Positions 1-7,220 are shown, numbered from the stretch's first letter. The stretch: 15,732 bases of DNA from Chloroflexota bacterium (GCA_022571575.1 JACZXN010000010.1:1-15732); one strand, 5' to 3'. A program made the numbers and translations. The notes: generated by a model from the sequence alone, not told the origin.

Positions 1-35
1 CGCCACCGGTAGATCTCAGGAAATGAGGGGGCAAA

Positions 36-1715
36 ATGGCTAAACACCGACTATTCCGAGTTCCGTTTCTCATCGCTGTCGTAGCGGCAATGACGCTCAT
101 CGTGGCGGTTGCCTGCGGCTCTTCCGCAGAGCCGACCGCCGCGCCGCTAGCGCCCAGCAGCGGGTCATCATCGACCAGCGTACCGGCGCCCACGGCCGTT
201 CCGGATACCTCGGTGCCGGCGGCGCCTACACAACAAGCCAAGCTGACCATCGCCATCACAGACATGGGCAACGAGACCCCAAGCGTGTGGCAGGAATTCG
301 CCTTCGGAAAGGCGTACATGCGCTTCCTCTACGACGCGTTGACCGGCACCAATGATGCGGGTGAAGTGGACAAAAACAACGGCGCTGCCAAAGAGTGGTT
401 CATGTCTCCCGACGCCAGGGATTGGACCTTCATCTTGAGGGACAACATCAAGTTCCATAACGGCGACACGCTCACCGCCGAAGACGCCAAATTCTCGATC
501 GCCTTGACTAGCAGCGAGGATTCGACCGCCTCGTATGCAGGCACCATCCGAGCCGCCATCGCCGATCCATCCCAAATCACCGTGGTTTCTCCAACCGAAT
601 TGCATATTCGCACCTCCACGGCTTCAGGGTTCTTGAACTGGTTTATCTCGGACATTCAGGGTGTCGAGGGCTTGATTCAACCCAAGAACTACACAGAGTC
701 CGTAGGCAACGACGAATTCGCCAAGAATCCCGTCGGCAGCGGTCCCTATAAATGGGTGGACCAGCGGAAGGGCGACTTCATGGAGATGGAGGCGGTTGAG
801 GACCATTGGAGAGATGGAACTTCCAAATTCAAGACCGTCCTCTGGCGCATCATCCCGGAAGAGAGCACCCGGATAGCAGCCCTCAAGGCTGGCGAGGTGG
901 ACGTCATATCCGTCTCCCGCGAGCGGGCGCCCCAATTGAGAGCTGATGGTCTCAACATCTTCAGCAAGGAAGGCGCCAGCGTAAACGGCCTCTATTTCCA
1001 CGAGCAATGGCGTGACAATTCAATCTGGAAGGACATCAATGTCAGAGAAGCCTTTAACCTGGCCATAAACCGCGAAGAGATCTGCGAATTCGTTTTCGCT
1101 GGACAATGCACCCCTGCTGCGGTCTATCCTTGGCCGGACATCGCCCCCGGCACCGACAATTCTCTGAAGGCCTTGCCGTTCGATCCGGAAAGAGCCAAGC
1201 AGCTACTGGATGCGTCGGACTACGCTGGGGAAGAGGTAGCCATCCGGTCGTACCCCAGGGCTGACGTACCCGAGGGACCCCGGTTCATCGAGGCCGTCGC
1301 CGCTTATCTGACCGATATCGGCGTCAACGTGAAGATAATCCCCACCGAGTACGCGTCCTACCGGCAGGAAAGGCTGGCCCACACTCTGGATAACGGAAGT
1401 GGCTACCTGGCGGCCCCCAACCGGCCGTTGGCGGGCTTCGTGGGGCTGATGCGGGTGCTGAACCATACCGAGGGCGCATTCACCTCCACCAATGACCCGG
1501 AGATCGACCGCCTCATCGAAGCCATGGAGGCGGCGATAGCGCCGGCCGACGTGGAGCAAGCCAGCATCAAGCTGACTCGGTACATGTACGACCAATACTC
1601 GCATCTCACCTGCTGCAACATGAACATATCCTACGCGACCAACGACAGGATCGAGGCCTGGGACCTGGGTAAGAGGGTCTGGGACGACGGCTTCACCAAT
1701 CTGTTCCAGCGCTAA
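36..1715 (+). CDS. ABC transporter substrate-binding lipoprotein, family 5 (peptide/nickel/opine type)
   Basis: Extracytoplasmic solute-binding protein (559 aa) that would capture a substrate and deliver it to the two permeases encoded downstream. Residues 1-27 form a lipoprotein signal: basic start, hydrophobic core and lipobox ending A-V-A-C27. A Ser/Thr/Pro/Ala-rich linker runs from about 28 to 68, as is common in Chloroflexota lipoproteins, so the protein is probably membrane-anchored by lipid. The family-5 signature WTFILRDNIKFHNGD lies at about 130-144 and the binding fold extends to the C-terminus. The ATG at 36 is preceded by a purine-rich AGGAAATGAGGGGG stretch. Family-5 proteins bind oligopeptides, nickel, opines, glutathione and other compounds, so the substrate cannot be read from sequence. 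Family assignment is firm and substrate unknown. The promoter lies left of the window. Confidence 0.93.
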   Translation: MAKHRLFRVPFLIAVVAAMTLIVAVACGSSAEPTAAPLAPSSGSSSTSVPAPTAVPDTSVPAAPTQQAKLTIAITDMGNETPSVWQEFAFGKAYMRFLYDALTGTNDAGEVDKNNGAAKEWFMSPDARDWTFILRDNIKFHNGDTLTAEDAKFSIALTSSEDSTASYAGTIRAAIADPSQITVVSPTELHIRTSTASGFLNWFISDIQGVEGLIQPKNYTESVGNDEFAKNPVGSGPYKWVDQRKGDFMEMEAVEDHWRDGTSKFKTVLWRIIPEESTRIAALKAGEVDVISVSRERAPQLRADGLNIFSKEGASVNGLYFHEQWRDNSIWKDINVREAFNLAINREEICEFVFAGQCTPAAVYPWPDIAPGTDNSLKALPFDPERAKQLLDASDYAGEEVAIRSYPRADVPEGPRFIEAVAAYLTDIGVNVKIIPTEYASYRQERLAHTLDNGSGYLAAPNRPLAGFVGLMRVLNHTEGAFTSTNDPEIDRLIEAMEAAIAPADVEQASIKLTRYMYDQYSHLTCCNMNISYATNDRIEAWDLGKRVWDDGFTNLFQR

Positions 1716-1723
1716 ACCGATTC

Positions 1724-1768
1724 AACCTCCCTGGGAGCCGGTCTTTCCCCGGACTTTCCAGGGAGGTT
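1724..1768 (+). promoter_or_regulatory. Intercistronic hairpin between binding-protein and permease genes
   Basis: Perfect 11-bp inverted repeat: AACCTCCCTGG at 1724-1734 pairs with CCAGGGAGGTT at 1758-1768 around a 23-nt loop. It starts 9 nt after the binding-protein stop and ends 42 nt before the permease start. No T-run follows, so a simple intrinsic terminator is unlikely. In comparable operons such hairpins stabilise the upstream message or attenuate readthrough, giving excess binding protein over permease. The structure is seen directly; the role is inferred. Confidence 0.6.
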
Positions 1769-1810
1769 GTGGCATCTAGGGCGCCAGGACCACAAGGGTC
1801 ACGGTAGGCG

Positions 1811-2728
1811 ATGCAGAGATACATAATAAGACGGGTTGGAGAGGCGGTACTGGCCCTCTTCGTGCTCTCCATAATCATCTTTCTCATGGTGCGTCTCACC
1901 GGAGACCCGGCGCTTTTGATGTTGCCGCCCGACGCCGGATTGGATGCCCTGGAGGACCTGAGACGTTCCATGGGCGTGGATAAGCCCCTGATCGTTCAAT
2001 ACGGACGGTTCATTGGGGACTACGCCAGGGGAAGTTTCGGAGAGTCCCTCAGGAGCAAGACTCCGGTCTCAGACCTGGTCAAGGACCGGCTCCCCAACTC
2101 CATCAAGCTGATCGGAGCGGCGTTCCTGATAGTGGTGCTGATCTCAATACCCCTGGGTGTATTGTCGGCGGTCTACAAAGGAACGTGGATCGATACCGTG
2201 AGCACCGGCATAGCGGTATTGGGCCAGGCCATTCCCGTGTTCTGGCTGGGAATGCTGCTGATACAACTGTTTACGGTCCAATTGGGCTGGCTGCCCAGTT
2301 CGGGCATGGGCGGCATCAAGCACTACATCATGCCCGCGTTCAGCTTGGGTTTCTTCACCGTGGCGGCCATCACCCGGTTGCTGCGTTCCAGTTTGCTCGA
2401 GGCGTTGGACAGCGAATACATCAAGCTGGCCCGGATCAAGGGCATCTCCGAGTTCAAAGTGGTCTGGAAACACGGCTTGAGGAACTCCCTGATCAGCGTG
2501 ATCACCCTGGGCGGGATCTACATCGCCATATTGATCACCCTGGGCATCCTGGTGGAGGTCGTGTTCGCCTGGCCCGGGATGGGCCGGCTATTGTTCCAGG
2601 GAATCGTTTTCAGGGATTTCCCGGTGGTCCAAGCAGTGGTGATGATATCGGCTGGCATCGTGATCACCACCAGCTTGCTGGTCGACATCACCTACGCTTA
2701 CCTAGACCCCCGGATCAGGCTTCAGTAG
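1811..2728 (+). CDS. ABC transporter permease, DppB/OppB type
   Basis: Inner-membrane permease subunit (305 aa) that pairs with the next gene to form the channel of a peptide/nickel-class importer. It begins with the typical MQRYIIRRVGEAVLALF first helix. A periplasmic segment follows with GDP at 31-33 and the family hallmark GSFGESL at 74-80. Several hydrophobic helices follow from about 97. The EAA loop that contacts the ATPase is at about 202-226 (EYIKLARIKG, then HGLRNSL). It ends with YAYLDPRIRLQ, the usual C-terminus of this family. Length is normal. The Shine-Dalgarno site is weak (GTAGG before the ATG). The stop is 6 nt before the next start, so the two permeases are translationally linked. 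Confidence 0.95.
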   Translation: MQRYIIRRVGEAVLALFVLSIIIFLMVRLTGDPALLMLPPDAGLDALEDLRRSMGVDKPLIVQYGRFIGDYARGSFGESLRSKTPVSDLVKDRLPNSIKLIGAAFLIVVLISIPLGVLSAVYKGTWIDTVSTGIAVLGQAIPVFWLGMLLIQLFTVQLGWLPSSGMGGIKHYIMPAFSLGFFTVAAITRLLRSSLLEALDSEYIKLARIKGISEFKVVWKHGLRNSLISVITLGGIYIAILITLGILVEVVFAWPGMGRLLFQGIVFRDFPVVQAVVMISAGIVITTSLLVDITYAYLDPRIRLQ

Positions 2729-2734
2729 GAAGAT

Positions 2735-3631
2735 ATGGCTCAAGCGGTAGAAAACGCGGCGATACAACCGGTAAAGGTCAGCCTTTGGCCCAAGGTGCGG
2801 GGCGCCTTCAAAGGCGCGCCGGTGATTCCTCTGACCATCATCGCCGTGTTCATCTTGGCCGCCGCGCTTGCAGACCTGGTCACCGTGCATGACCCATATG
2901 CGGTCAAACTGCCGGACCGTCTGATTCCCCCCTTCTGGTCGGATGGAGGCTCGTTGTCCCATCCATTTGGGACCGACCCTCTGGGCCGCGACATACTCAC
3001 CAGGGTCATCTACGGGGCCCGGGTCTCCATCATCATCTCCGCCATCGCATTGGCCGTCGGTGGTGGTTTCGGGACCCTGATCGGGCTGACATCCGGATAT
3101 TACGGCGGCAAAGTCGATACGCTCCTGATGCGGATGGCCGATATCACTTTGGCCTTTCCGTTGATCTTGTTCGCCATTCTGTTGGTGATGGTGCTGGGCC
3201 CCAGCATGATGAACGTCGTCGTGGCGATATCCTTGGTGCTTTGGGCCCGTTATGCCCGGGTCATCCGGGGGGAGGTCCTAGCCTTGATGCAGCAGGACTT
3301 TATCGGCCGGGCCCGAGTCTCCGGAGCCTCTGATATACGGATCATGTACCGGCATCTTTTACCCAACGTGATGCCCACCCTCATAGTCCTGCTCACGCTG
3401 CAAGTGGGATGGGTCATCATAGTCGAGGCCTCGTTGAGCTTCTTGGGCGCCGGCATCCCGCCCCCCACGCCGGCGTGGGGATCCATGTTGGCGGACGGCC
3501 GGGAGTACGTTTCCACCGCCTGGTGGGTCACCACGGCGCCGGGCGTGGCGATAATGCTGGTGGTCTTGGCCTTCAACCTCTGCGGCGACTGGATGAGGGA
3601 ACGTCTGGACCCCAAACAGCGCAGCATCTAA
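2735..3631 (+). CDS. ABC transporter permease, DppC/OppC type
   Basis: Second permease subunit (298 aa) of the same importer. A cytoplasmic N-terminus of about 28 residues precedes the first helix (about 29-48). The periplasmic loop carries the diagnostic HPFGTDPLGRDILTR at 76-90, and YGARVS follows at 93-98. The EAA coupling loop is at about 188-211 (DFIGRARVSGASD, then RHLLPN). It ends at WMRERLDPKQRSI, typical of the family. The ribosome site TAGGA sits just before the ATG and overlaps the previous gene's stop. No DppD/DppF-type ATPase genes follow: the next genes are on the other strand. The importer must therefore use ATPases encoded elsewhere. Family assignment is firm and substrate unknown. 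Confidence 0.95.
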   Translation: MAQAVENAAIQPVKVSLWPKVRGAFKGAPVIPLTIIAVFILAAALADLVTVHDPYAVKLPDRLIPPFWSDGGSLSHPFGTDPLGRDILTRVIYGARVSIIISAIALAVGGGFGTLIGLTSGYYGGKVDTLLMRMADITLAFPLILFAILLVMVLGPSMMNVVVAISLVLWARYARVIRGEVLALMQQDFIGRARVSGASDIRIMYRHLLPNVMPTLIVLLTLQVGWVIIVEASLSFLGAGIPPPTPAWGSMLADGREYVSTAWWVTTAPGVAIMLVVLAFNLCGDWMRERLDPKQRSI

Positions 3632-3638
3632 CCCTCCA

Positions 3639-3682
3639 GGCCAACCCGCGCCATGAGTTGGTTTCTTCAGGGCCGGTTGGCC
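3639..3682 (+). terminator. Possible stem-loop after the permease operon
   Basis: GGCCAACC at 3639-3646 pairs with GGTTGGCC at 3675-3682 (8 bp, 28-nt loop), starting 7 nt after the permease stop. No T-run follows and the loop is long, so it is at best a weak or Rho-assisted end signal in this convergent region. Confidence 0.3.
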
Positions 3683-3717
3683 GGTCAATGTTGGGTTGGT
3701 GTACACCAGGAGATGAT

Positions 3718-3750
3718 CGTCTTTCCGGCGAAGGCCGGAATCCAGAGACG
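3718..3750. repeat. Palindromic intergenic element (TTCCGGC-GAAG-GCCGGAA)
   Basis: A 7-bp perfect stem (TTCCGGC 3723-3729, GCCGGAA 3734-3740) with loop GAAG is enclosed by a second stem, CGTCT 3718-3722 with AGACG 3746-3750. The core GCCGGAATCCAG resembles dispersed intergenic palindromes of the general form attCC(G/C)GCgaagGC(C/G)GGaat seen in many bacterial genomes. Only one copy is in this window, so repeat status is inferred. It could also help terminate the convergent transcripts. Confidence 0.45.
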
Positions 3751-3821
3751 TGGTTCTCGGAACCCCTACGAATAACCAGGCAGATAACCAGTGGGACGGT
3801 CTCCCATTGTTGCGGGCTCCC

Positions 3822-4394
3822 TCAGGGGCCAGTCAAACCCTGCAGGTGCCGGGCGAACTGGAAGCGGTTCTCCAGCAGGTTGATATCCATGGCGAAGGAG
3901 GGAGGCCCCACCGCCTCGACCTTGGAGACGATGACCGACAGGCCCTCCCGCTCCGATGCCTCGGCGAAAGCCTGTTCAGCGGCCTCAACGGTGTCGGCCC
4001 GGACCACGTGTTCCGCTCCGGCCTTCTCGGCGATTCCGGCCAGGTCGGTGCCCGCGCCGGTGGCCGTGGGGAACCCGCCAACGGACAGCAGGCTCTCGTT
4101 GTCGAAGATCCAATGGATCAGGTTGGGCGGCCGGTAGCGGGCCAGGGTGCTGAGCGACCCCAGGTTCATCAGCACCGAGCCGTCACCGTCCAGCACGGTG
4201 ACCTTCTCTTTGGGCAGGGACACGGCCAGCCCCAGTCCCAGGGACGACGCCAGGCCCATGCCGTGTTCCAGGTAAAAGAAGTTGGGCTGGTGGCCCAGGT
4301 TGTACAGCTCCACCGCCACGGCCCCCATGATGGTCACCACCACCTGTTCTTTCAACCGGGGATAGACCGCCTTCAGCACTTCGGCCCGCAGCAT
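3822..4394 (-). CDS. Thiamine-diphosphate decarboxylase, beta subunit (sulfopyruvate/phosphonopyruvate decarboxylase-like)
   Basis: C-terminal, cofactor-binding half (190 aa) of a split 2-oxoacid decarboxylase, resembling ComE of archaeal sulfopyruvate decarboxylase and the C-terminal half of phosphonopyruvate decarboxylase. The diphosphate/Mg binding motif is GDGS at 70-73, followed 25 residues after GDG by D98-N99, matching the GDG-X(24-27)-N(N) pattern with D replacing the first N. G-A-V at 24-26 and EHGMGLASS at 43-51 are typical of the TPP-binding domain. The start ATG (4394-4392) shares one base with the TGA of the alpha gene (4396-4394). It is preceded by GGGAGGAG inside the alpha coding end, which decides this start and implies coupled, stoichiometric translation. 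The true 2-oxoacid substrate cannot be deduced. Confidence 0.85.
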   Translation of the reverse strand: MLRAEVLKAVYPRLKEQVVVTIMGAVAVELYNLGHQPNFFYLEHGMGLASSLGLGLAVSLPKEKVTVLDGDGSVLMNLGSLSTLARYRPPNLIHWIFDNESLLSVGGFPTATGAGTDLAGIAEKAGAEHVVRADTVEAAEQAFAEASEREGLSVIVSKVEAVGPPSFAMDINLLENRFQFARHLQGLTGP

Positions 4395-4906
4395 CACTCC
4401 TCCCACATCAGCTCCCGGGTGAGCAACAGGGCCACGGGACGCAGCGAACTCTCGGCCAGGGTCTGGGCCTGCTCTACCTCGTACGCCACGGTGGCCGGGT
4501 CGGACAGCTTCCGGTAGATGATGCCCAGGGACTGCAGCAGCGGCTCGGTGACGCGGCCGCCCTCGGTCTGCCACGGGTCCCTTTCGCCCATCTCGCCCCG
4601 GTAGCTGATGACCATCAGCAGGGGGATGCGGTAGAGCTGGGCCACGGAGACGATCCCGTTCACCGAGGTGAGCAGGCCGTGGTTCTGCATCAACATGGCC
4701 GACTTCCGCCCGGCAAAATGGGCGCCGGCCGAGATGCCCACCCCCTCCTCTTCCTTGTTGAGCCGGATCAGGGTCATATCGGGGTCGTCTTCGGCCATCT
4801 GCATGACGTGGACCAGCCAGGTCTCGGGCAAGGCCGATATCAGGCTGATGCCCGCCGATTTCAGGGCCGCGAAAAGAATCTCAGAGTTTTTGAGCGAAAC
4901 GGGCAA
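4394..4906 (-). CDS. Thiamine-diphosphate decarboxylase, alpha subunit (sulfopyruvate decarboxylase ComD-like)
   Basis: N-terminal (pyrimidine-binding) half of the split decarboxylase, about 170 aa. The chain begins with SEILFAALKSAGISLISALPE. It carries NKEEEGVGISAGAHFAG at about 50-66, where a glutamate should activate the thiamine ring, and MQNHGLLTSVNG, matching the MQN(S)G..N segment of ComD proteins. I chose the TTG start at 4906, with GGAGG (4921-4917) 10 nt upstream. A longer frame from TTG 4936 would begin inside the -10 box of the promoter at 4936-4964, and its extra residues look unlike the family. It pairs with the beta gene by a one-base overlap. The genes run divergently from an aryl-CoA ligase, hinting at a 2-oxoacid feeding a CoA-linked pathway; that link is inference. 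Confidence 0.83.
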   Translation of the reverse strand: MPVSLKNSEILFAALKSAGISLISALPETWLVHVMQMAEDDPDMTLIRLNKEEEGVGISAGAHFAGRKSAMLMQNHGLLTSVNGIVSVAQLYRIPLLMVISYRGEMGERDPWQTEGGRVTEPLLQSLGIIYRKLSDPATVAYEVEQAQTLAESSLRPVALLLTRELMWEE

Positions 4907-4916
4907 TGACGGAGCA

Positions 4917-4921
4917 CCTCC
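4917..4921 (-). promoter_or_regulatory. Ribosome binding site deciding the TTG start of the decarboxylase alpha gene
   Basis: GGAGG on the minus strand, 10 nt upstream of the TTG at 4906. No other in-frame start between here and the predicted transcription start has a comparable site. Confidence 0.6.
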
Positions 4922-4935
4922 AGGCAAGTGGGCCA

Positions 4936-4964
4936 ATTGTATGCGCCGGTGCGGGGCCGGTCAA
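4936..4964 (-). promoter_or_regulatory. Sigma-70-like promoter for the decarboxylase genes
   Basis: Minus strand TTGACC (4964-4959), 17-nt spacer, TACAAT (4941-4936). Predicted transcription starts near 4929, giving a short leader of roughly 23 nt to TTG 4906 that contains the GGAGG site. The same hexamer pattern and spacing occur before the luciferase-like gene at 11699-11727. Confidence 0.65.
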
Positions 4965-4999
4965 CGGATGAGAAAGTCCGTTATTGCCGGGCCGATCGA

Positions 5000-5029
5000 T
5001 TGCCCGCCCCGCGCTCGTGCCGATATACT
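5000..5029 (+). promoter_or_regulatory. Possible promoter for the aryl-CoA ligase operon
   Basis: TTGCCC (5000-5005), 18-nt spacer, TATACT (5024-5029), 37 nt before the ligase ATG. The -10 hexamer is good and the -35 is partial. It lies back to back with the minus-strand promoter at 4936-4964, so both could be controlled from one short divergent region. Confidence 0.45.
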
Positions 5030-5066
5030 GCACCCACCAACCGCCTAACCAGCCTCGGGAGAAGCC

Positions 5067-6353
5067 ATGCAGCCAGCCGTTTGGGACCCCGTCGAGACCT
5101 TCTCCCGTGAGGAGATGGATCGGCGCCAAGTGGAGCGGCTGCGGAACTGCGTCCGGCGGGTCAAAGAACAGGTGCCCTTCTACCGCGAACGGCTGGCCGG
5201 CGTTGAGCCCGGCAGCATCCAGTCCCTGGCCGACCTGGCCCGCCTGCCCTTCACCAACAAGCAGGACCTGAGGGACAACTACCCCTTCGGCCTTTTCGCC
5301 GTTGCAATGGCCGACGTGGTGCGCATCCACGCCTCCAGTGGCACCACCGGCAAGCCCACGGTGGTCGGCTATACGGCCAACGATATCGAGATGTGGGCCG
5401 GCCTGGTGGCGCGGGCCCTCGCCCTGGCCGGCGTGACCAAGGATGACGTCGTCCAGAATTCCTACGGGTACGGCTTGTTCACCGGCGGGCTGGGCCTGCA
5501 TTACGGCGCGGAAAAACTGGGGGCGGCGGTGGTGCCTATCTCCTCCGGCAACACCGCGCGGCAGGTCATGCTGCTTCAGGATTTCGGCGCCACGGTGCTT
5601 TTCGCCACCCCATCCTACGCCCTGGTGCTGGCGGAGGCCGCCGACGAGGCGGGGTTCGACCTGCGTTCGGGGCCGCTGCGAGTGGGCATCTTCGGCGCGG
5701 AGCCCTGGTCGGAGCAGATGCGCGTTGAGATCGAGTCCCGCCTGGGGATCGCCGCCCTGGACATCTACGGCCTGTCCGAGGTCATCGGGCCCGCCGTGGC
5801 CATGGAGTGCCTCCATAAAACGGGGATGCACATCGCCGAGGACCACTTCATCCCCGAGATCATCGACCCCGACACCTCGGAGCCGTTGCCCTTGGGAACG
5901 CCCGGCGAACTGGTCTTCACCTGCGTCACCAAGGAAGCCCTGCCCCTGATCCGCTACCGCACTCACGACCTGGCCCGCCTCCTGCCCGGCGGCTGCCCCT
6001 GTGGCCGCACCACGGTCCGGATGGAGAAGGTGCTTGGCCGCAGCGACGATATGCTGATCATCCGGGGCGTAAACGTGTTCCCCTCTCAGATCGAGACGGT
6101 GCTTCTGGGCCTGGGCCAGGTTGAACCCCACTACCAGTTGGTGGTGGAACGGGGCGCCAACCACACCGACGACCTGGAGGTCCGGGTGGAGTCGGCGGGC
6201 GACCCAAGTCAACACGGTGATCTGGAGAGCAGGCTGAAGGCCAATCTGCGGAGCGCCCTGGGCATCGGCTGCACCGTTACCATACTTGGGCCCGGAGAGA
6301 TAGCCCGCAGTGAGGGCAAGGCGGTCCGGGTCATCGACAACCGCCGCATCTGA
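5067..6353 (+). CDS. paaK: Phenylacetate-CoA ligase family protein (aryl-acid:CoA ligase, AMP-forming)
   Basis: Adenylate-forming ligase (428 aa) that would activate an aromatic or related acid with ATP and CoA, in the cytoplasm. Length fits the compact PaaK branch. The phosphate-binding loop SSGTTGKP is at 90-97 and YGLSE, the adenine/ATP motif, at 234-238. RYRTHDL at 296-302 holds the ribose-binding Asp, and the C-P-C-G-R-T segment at 310-315 is typical of PaaK proteins. The hinge region GRSDDMLIIRGVNVFP is at 324-339. The C-terminal catalytic lysine is K418 in EGKAVRV. The start ATG follows GGGAGA. The crotonase-family gene lies 52 nt downstream on the same strand. No phenylacetyl-CoA epoxidase (paaABCDE) genes are in the window, so the natural substrate may differ from phenylacetate; the symbol denotes family, not proven substrate. 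Confidence 0.88.
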   Translation: MQPAVWDPVETFSREEMDRRQVERLRNCVRRVKEQVPFYRERLAGVEPGSIQSLADLARLPFTNKQDLRDNYPFGLFAVAMADVVRIHASSGTTGKPTVVGYTANDIEMWAGLVARALALAGVTKDDVVQNSYGYGLFTGGLGLHYGAEKLGAAVVPISSGNTARQVMLLQDFGATVLFATPSYALVLAEAADEAGFDLRSGPLRVGIFGAEPWSEQMRVEIESRLGIAALDIYGLSEVIGPAVAMECLHKTGMHIAEDHFIPEIIDPDTSEPLPLGTPGELVFTCVTKEALPLIRYRTHDLARLLPGGCPCGRTTVRMEKVLGRSDDMLIIRGVNVFPSQIETVLLGLGQVEPHYQLVVERGANHTDDLEVRVESAGDPSQHGDLESRLKANLRSALGIGCTVTILGPGEIARSEGKAVRVIDNRRI

Positions 6354-6405
6354 CCGCACGCGGTCAACCCGGGCACCGGCAACGGAAGGCAAACGGAGGC
6401 AAAAG

Positions 6406-7176
6406 ATGGAACTGGAAACCATGAGATATGAAGCGGACGGCGACCTCATCCGCCTGACGCTGGACCGGCCCCAGGTACTGAACGCCGTGAACTACCAGGC
6501 CACGCTGGAACTGCGCCAGGCGGCCCAGGCCATCCACGACGACCCCCACGCCAGAGCCGTGCTCATCCGGGGCGCCGGCCGGGCCTTCTGCACCGGCATC
6601 GACCTCAAGGAACTGGCGGCGGAGCAGACTCCACACGACTACTTTTACCAATGGGACCAGGCCCTGCGGCTGTTGGAACGGGCCGACAAGCTGATCATCT
6701 GCGCCATCCACGGGTTCGCCCTTGGCGGGGGGCTGCAGCTCCCCCTGGCCTGCGACATACGCATCGCCACCGAGGACGCCGTCCTGGGGCTGCCGGCGGC
6801 CAGGGAGGGGTTCATACCGGGACTGGGCACCTACCGCCTGCCCCGCTACATCGGCCTTGGCCGGGCCAAGCGCATGGCCATCTCCGGCGAGAACATCGAC
6901 GGACTGGAAGCGTTGCGCATCGGGCTGGTGGACTACGCCGTCAAACCCGAGGACTTCGACCGGGAGGTTGAATCTCTGACCCAGCGGTACCTGGCCCTAA
7001 GTTCCGAGGGCGCCCGGCAGACCAAGCTCATGCTTTCGGCCTACCAGGACCTGCCCCACGGCCAATTCTTTGAGGAGTACCTGCACCGCCAGTCCATCGC
7101 CATCGCTTCTCCCGACCACGACGAAGCCATGAACGCCTACCGGGAGCAACGGGACCCGGTGTACAAATCACGCTGA
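6406..7176 (+). CDS. Crotonase (enoyl-CoA hydratase/isomerase) family protein with altered catalytic positions
   Basis: Acyl-CoA-binding crotonase-fold protein (256 aa). The two oxyanion-hole segments are clear: AFCTGIDLKEL at 60-70 and HGFALGGGLQL at 102-112. ACDIRIA at 115-121 and the IPGLG turn at 137-141 follow as usual. Aligned by eye to mitochondrial crotonase, the first catalytic glutamate (PE motif) becomes A131 in GLPAAREG and the second falls on R156 in GRAKRMAISG. A plain hydratase mechanism is therefore doubtful. E134 is nearby and might substitute, or the protein may be an isomerase, hydrolase or thioesterase-like member. The ATG at 6406 has GGAGG 6 nt upstream; the frame is open further up but those residues lie over the ligase's end. 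It is probably cotranscribed with the ligase and acts on its CoA product. Confidence 0.88.
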   Translation: MELETMRYEADGDLIRLTLDRPQVLNAVNYQATLELRQAAQAIHDDPHARAVLIRGAGRAFCTGIDLKELAAEQTPHDYFYQWDQALRLLERADKLIICAIHGFALGGGLQLPLACDIRIATEDAVLGLPAAREGFIPGLGTYRLPRYIGLGRAKRMAISGENIDGLEALRIGLVDYAVKPEDFDREVESLTQRYLALSSEGARQTKLMLSAYQDLPHGQFFEEYLHRQSIAIASPDHDEAMNAYREQRDPVYKSR

Positions 7177-7206
7177 GCCCGGCGGCCCTTGGGCGGGTGA
7201 AGCGTA

Positions 7207-7220
7207 TCCCGTCAGCGGGA
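7207..7220. terminator. Small hairpin between convergent genes
   Basis: TCCCG (7207-7211), loop TCAG, CGGGA (7216-7220), in the 98-bp gap between the crotonase gene and the oppositely oriented kinase gene. No T-run is present. It is weak and listed only as the most hairpin-like element in this gap. Confidence 0.2.

Noticed and set aside
2185..2892. 235-residue plus-strand frame overlapping both permease genes
   Set aside because: It is out of frame with two permeases that have full family motifs and contiguous reading.
3750..4517. 255-residue open frame on the plus strand over the decarboxylase genes
   Set aside because: It is Gln/His/Arg/Gly-rich and antisense to both subunits, whose overlap and motifs are clear.
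6310..6405. Upstream extension of the crotonase gene to a GTG at 6310
   Set aside because: The extra residues overlap the ligase end and are Arg/Ser/Thr-rich; GGAGG 6 nt before ATG 6406 marks the better start.
4881..6449. 522-residue open frame on the minus strand across the ligase gene
   Set aside because: It is antisense to a well-supported ligase with all its motifs, has low-complexity Gly/His/Gln-rich composition, and shows no recognisable domain. GC-rich third positions keep this frame open.
5067..7176. Complete phenylacetate (paa) degradation operon
   Set aside because: Only a ligase-family gene and one crotonase are present; the epoxidase subunits and ring-opening PaaZ are absent.
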